This document shows positions 63,961-64,000 of a stretch of 64,000 bases of DNA, piece by piece. The position numbers and the translations under genes are program-made. The stretch is from Chrysoperla carnea (Eukaryota; Arthropoda; Insecta; Neuroptera; Chrysopidae). A model generated the notes under the pieces. It was not told the origin of the DNA, ran no database searches, and worked only from the letters and a program-made list of their open reading frames with translations. How positions within the stretch are numbered: position 1 is the stretch's first letter; each line of letters starts with the position of its first letter. Location: positions 15,782,640 to 15,846,639 of the forward strand of contig NC_058342.1 in NCBI RefSeq assembly GCF_905475395.1, given 5' to 3'.

Positions 63961-64000
63961 GTAACGGGTCTTGAATGTGTTGATTTAGATGAATTTGTCA

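Overview
This window is AT-rich nuclear DNA from an insect; the order cannot be fixed from what is visible. The signs are small protein-coding exons with GT/AG introns in a sea of transposable-element debris, proteins of clear animal type, and DNA-transposon families typical of arthropods (hAT, pogo/Tigger, mariner, foldback and MITE elements). No prokaryotic, viral, CRISPR or organellar feature was seen.

Five genes can be supported. (1) On the + strand, 284-421 and 12061-12249 are the last two recognised exons of an unidentified gene. It ends in a Pro/Gly-rich tail with a C-terminal -NSWV that looks like a PDZ ligand, and a ~11.6 kb intron separates the exons. (2) On the - strand, 41141-34656 is a complete three-exon Atg8/GABARAP gene (121 aa). 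Its 25-codon last exon lies 5.9 kb from the second, beyond an intron full of repeats. (3) On the + strand, 47772-49225 is an intronless C2H2 zinc-finger gene, apparently dead: a 5-base insertion and a CGA-to-TGA change lie within ~20 bases of each other, and ten intact fingers follow in the shifted frame. (4) On the - strand, 56613-53204 is a complete three-exon gene for ribosomal protein L22 (138 aa). (5) On the + strand, 60116 onward is a CBR1-like short-chain dehydrogenase/reductase. Its first two coding exons are present; the rest lies past the window edge.

The genes are unrelated in function and do not form a pathway. Most of the rest is repeats, usually inserted one inside another. The commonest is an unclassified ~0.5 kb interspersed repeat, called here the R element, with about eleven whole or partial copies and a hairpin near each end. 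Others are a 1.3 kb hAT relic with an exact 8-bp target duplication, a pogo/Tigger copy holding a foldback that itself holds an R element, and a group of TTAA-flanked elements with GGTAGT termini. Several long foldback elements have arms of 100-270 bp. SDR intron 1 is almost wholly a stack of nested elements. It includes a hairpin with 100-bp arms that differ at one position, flanked by an exact 14-bp direct repeat.
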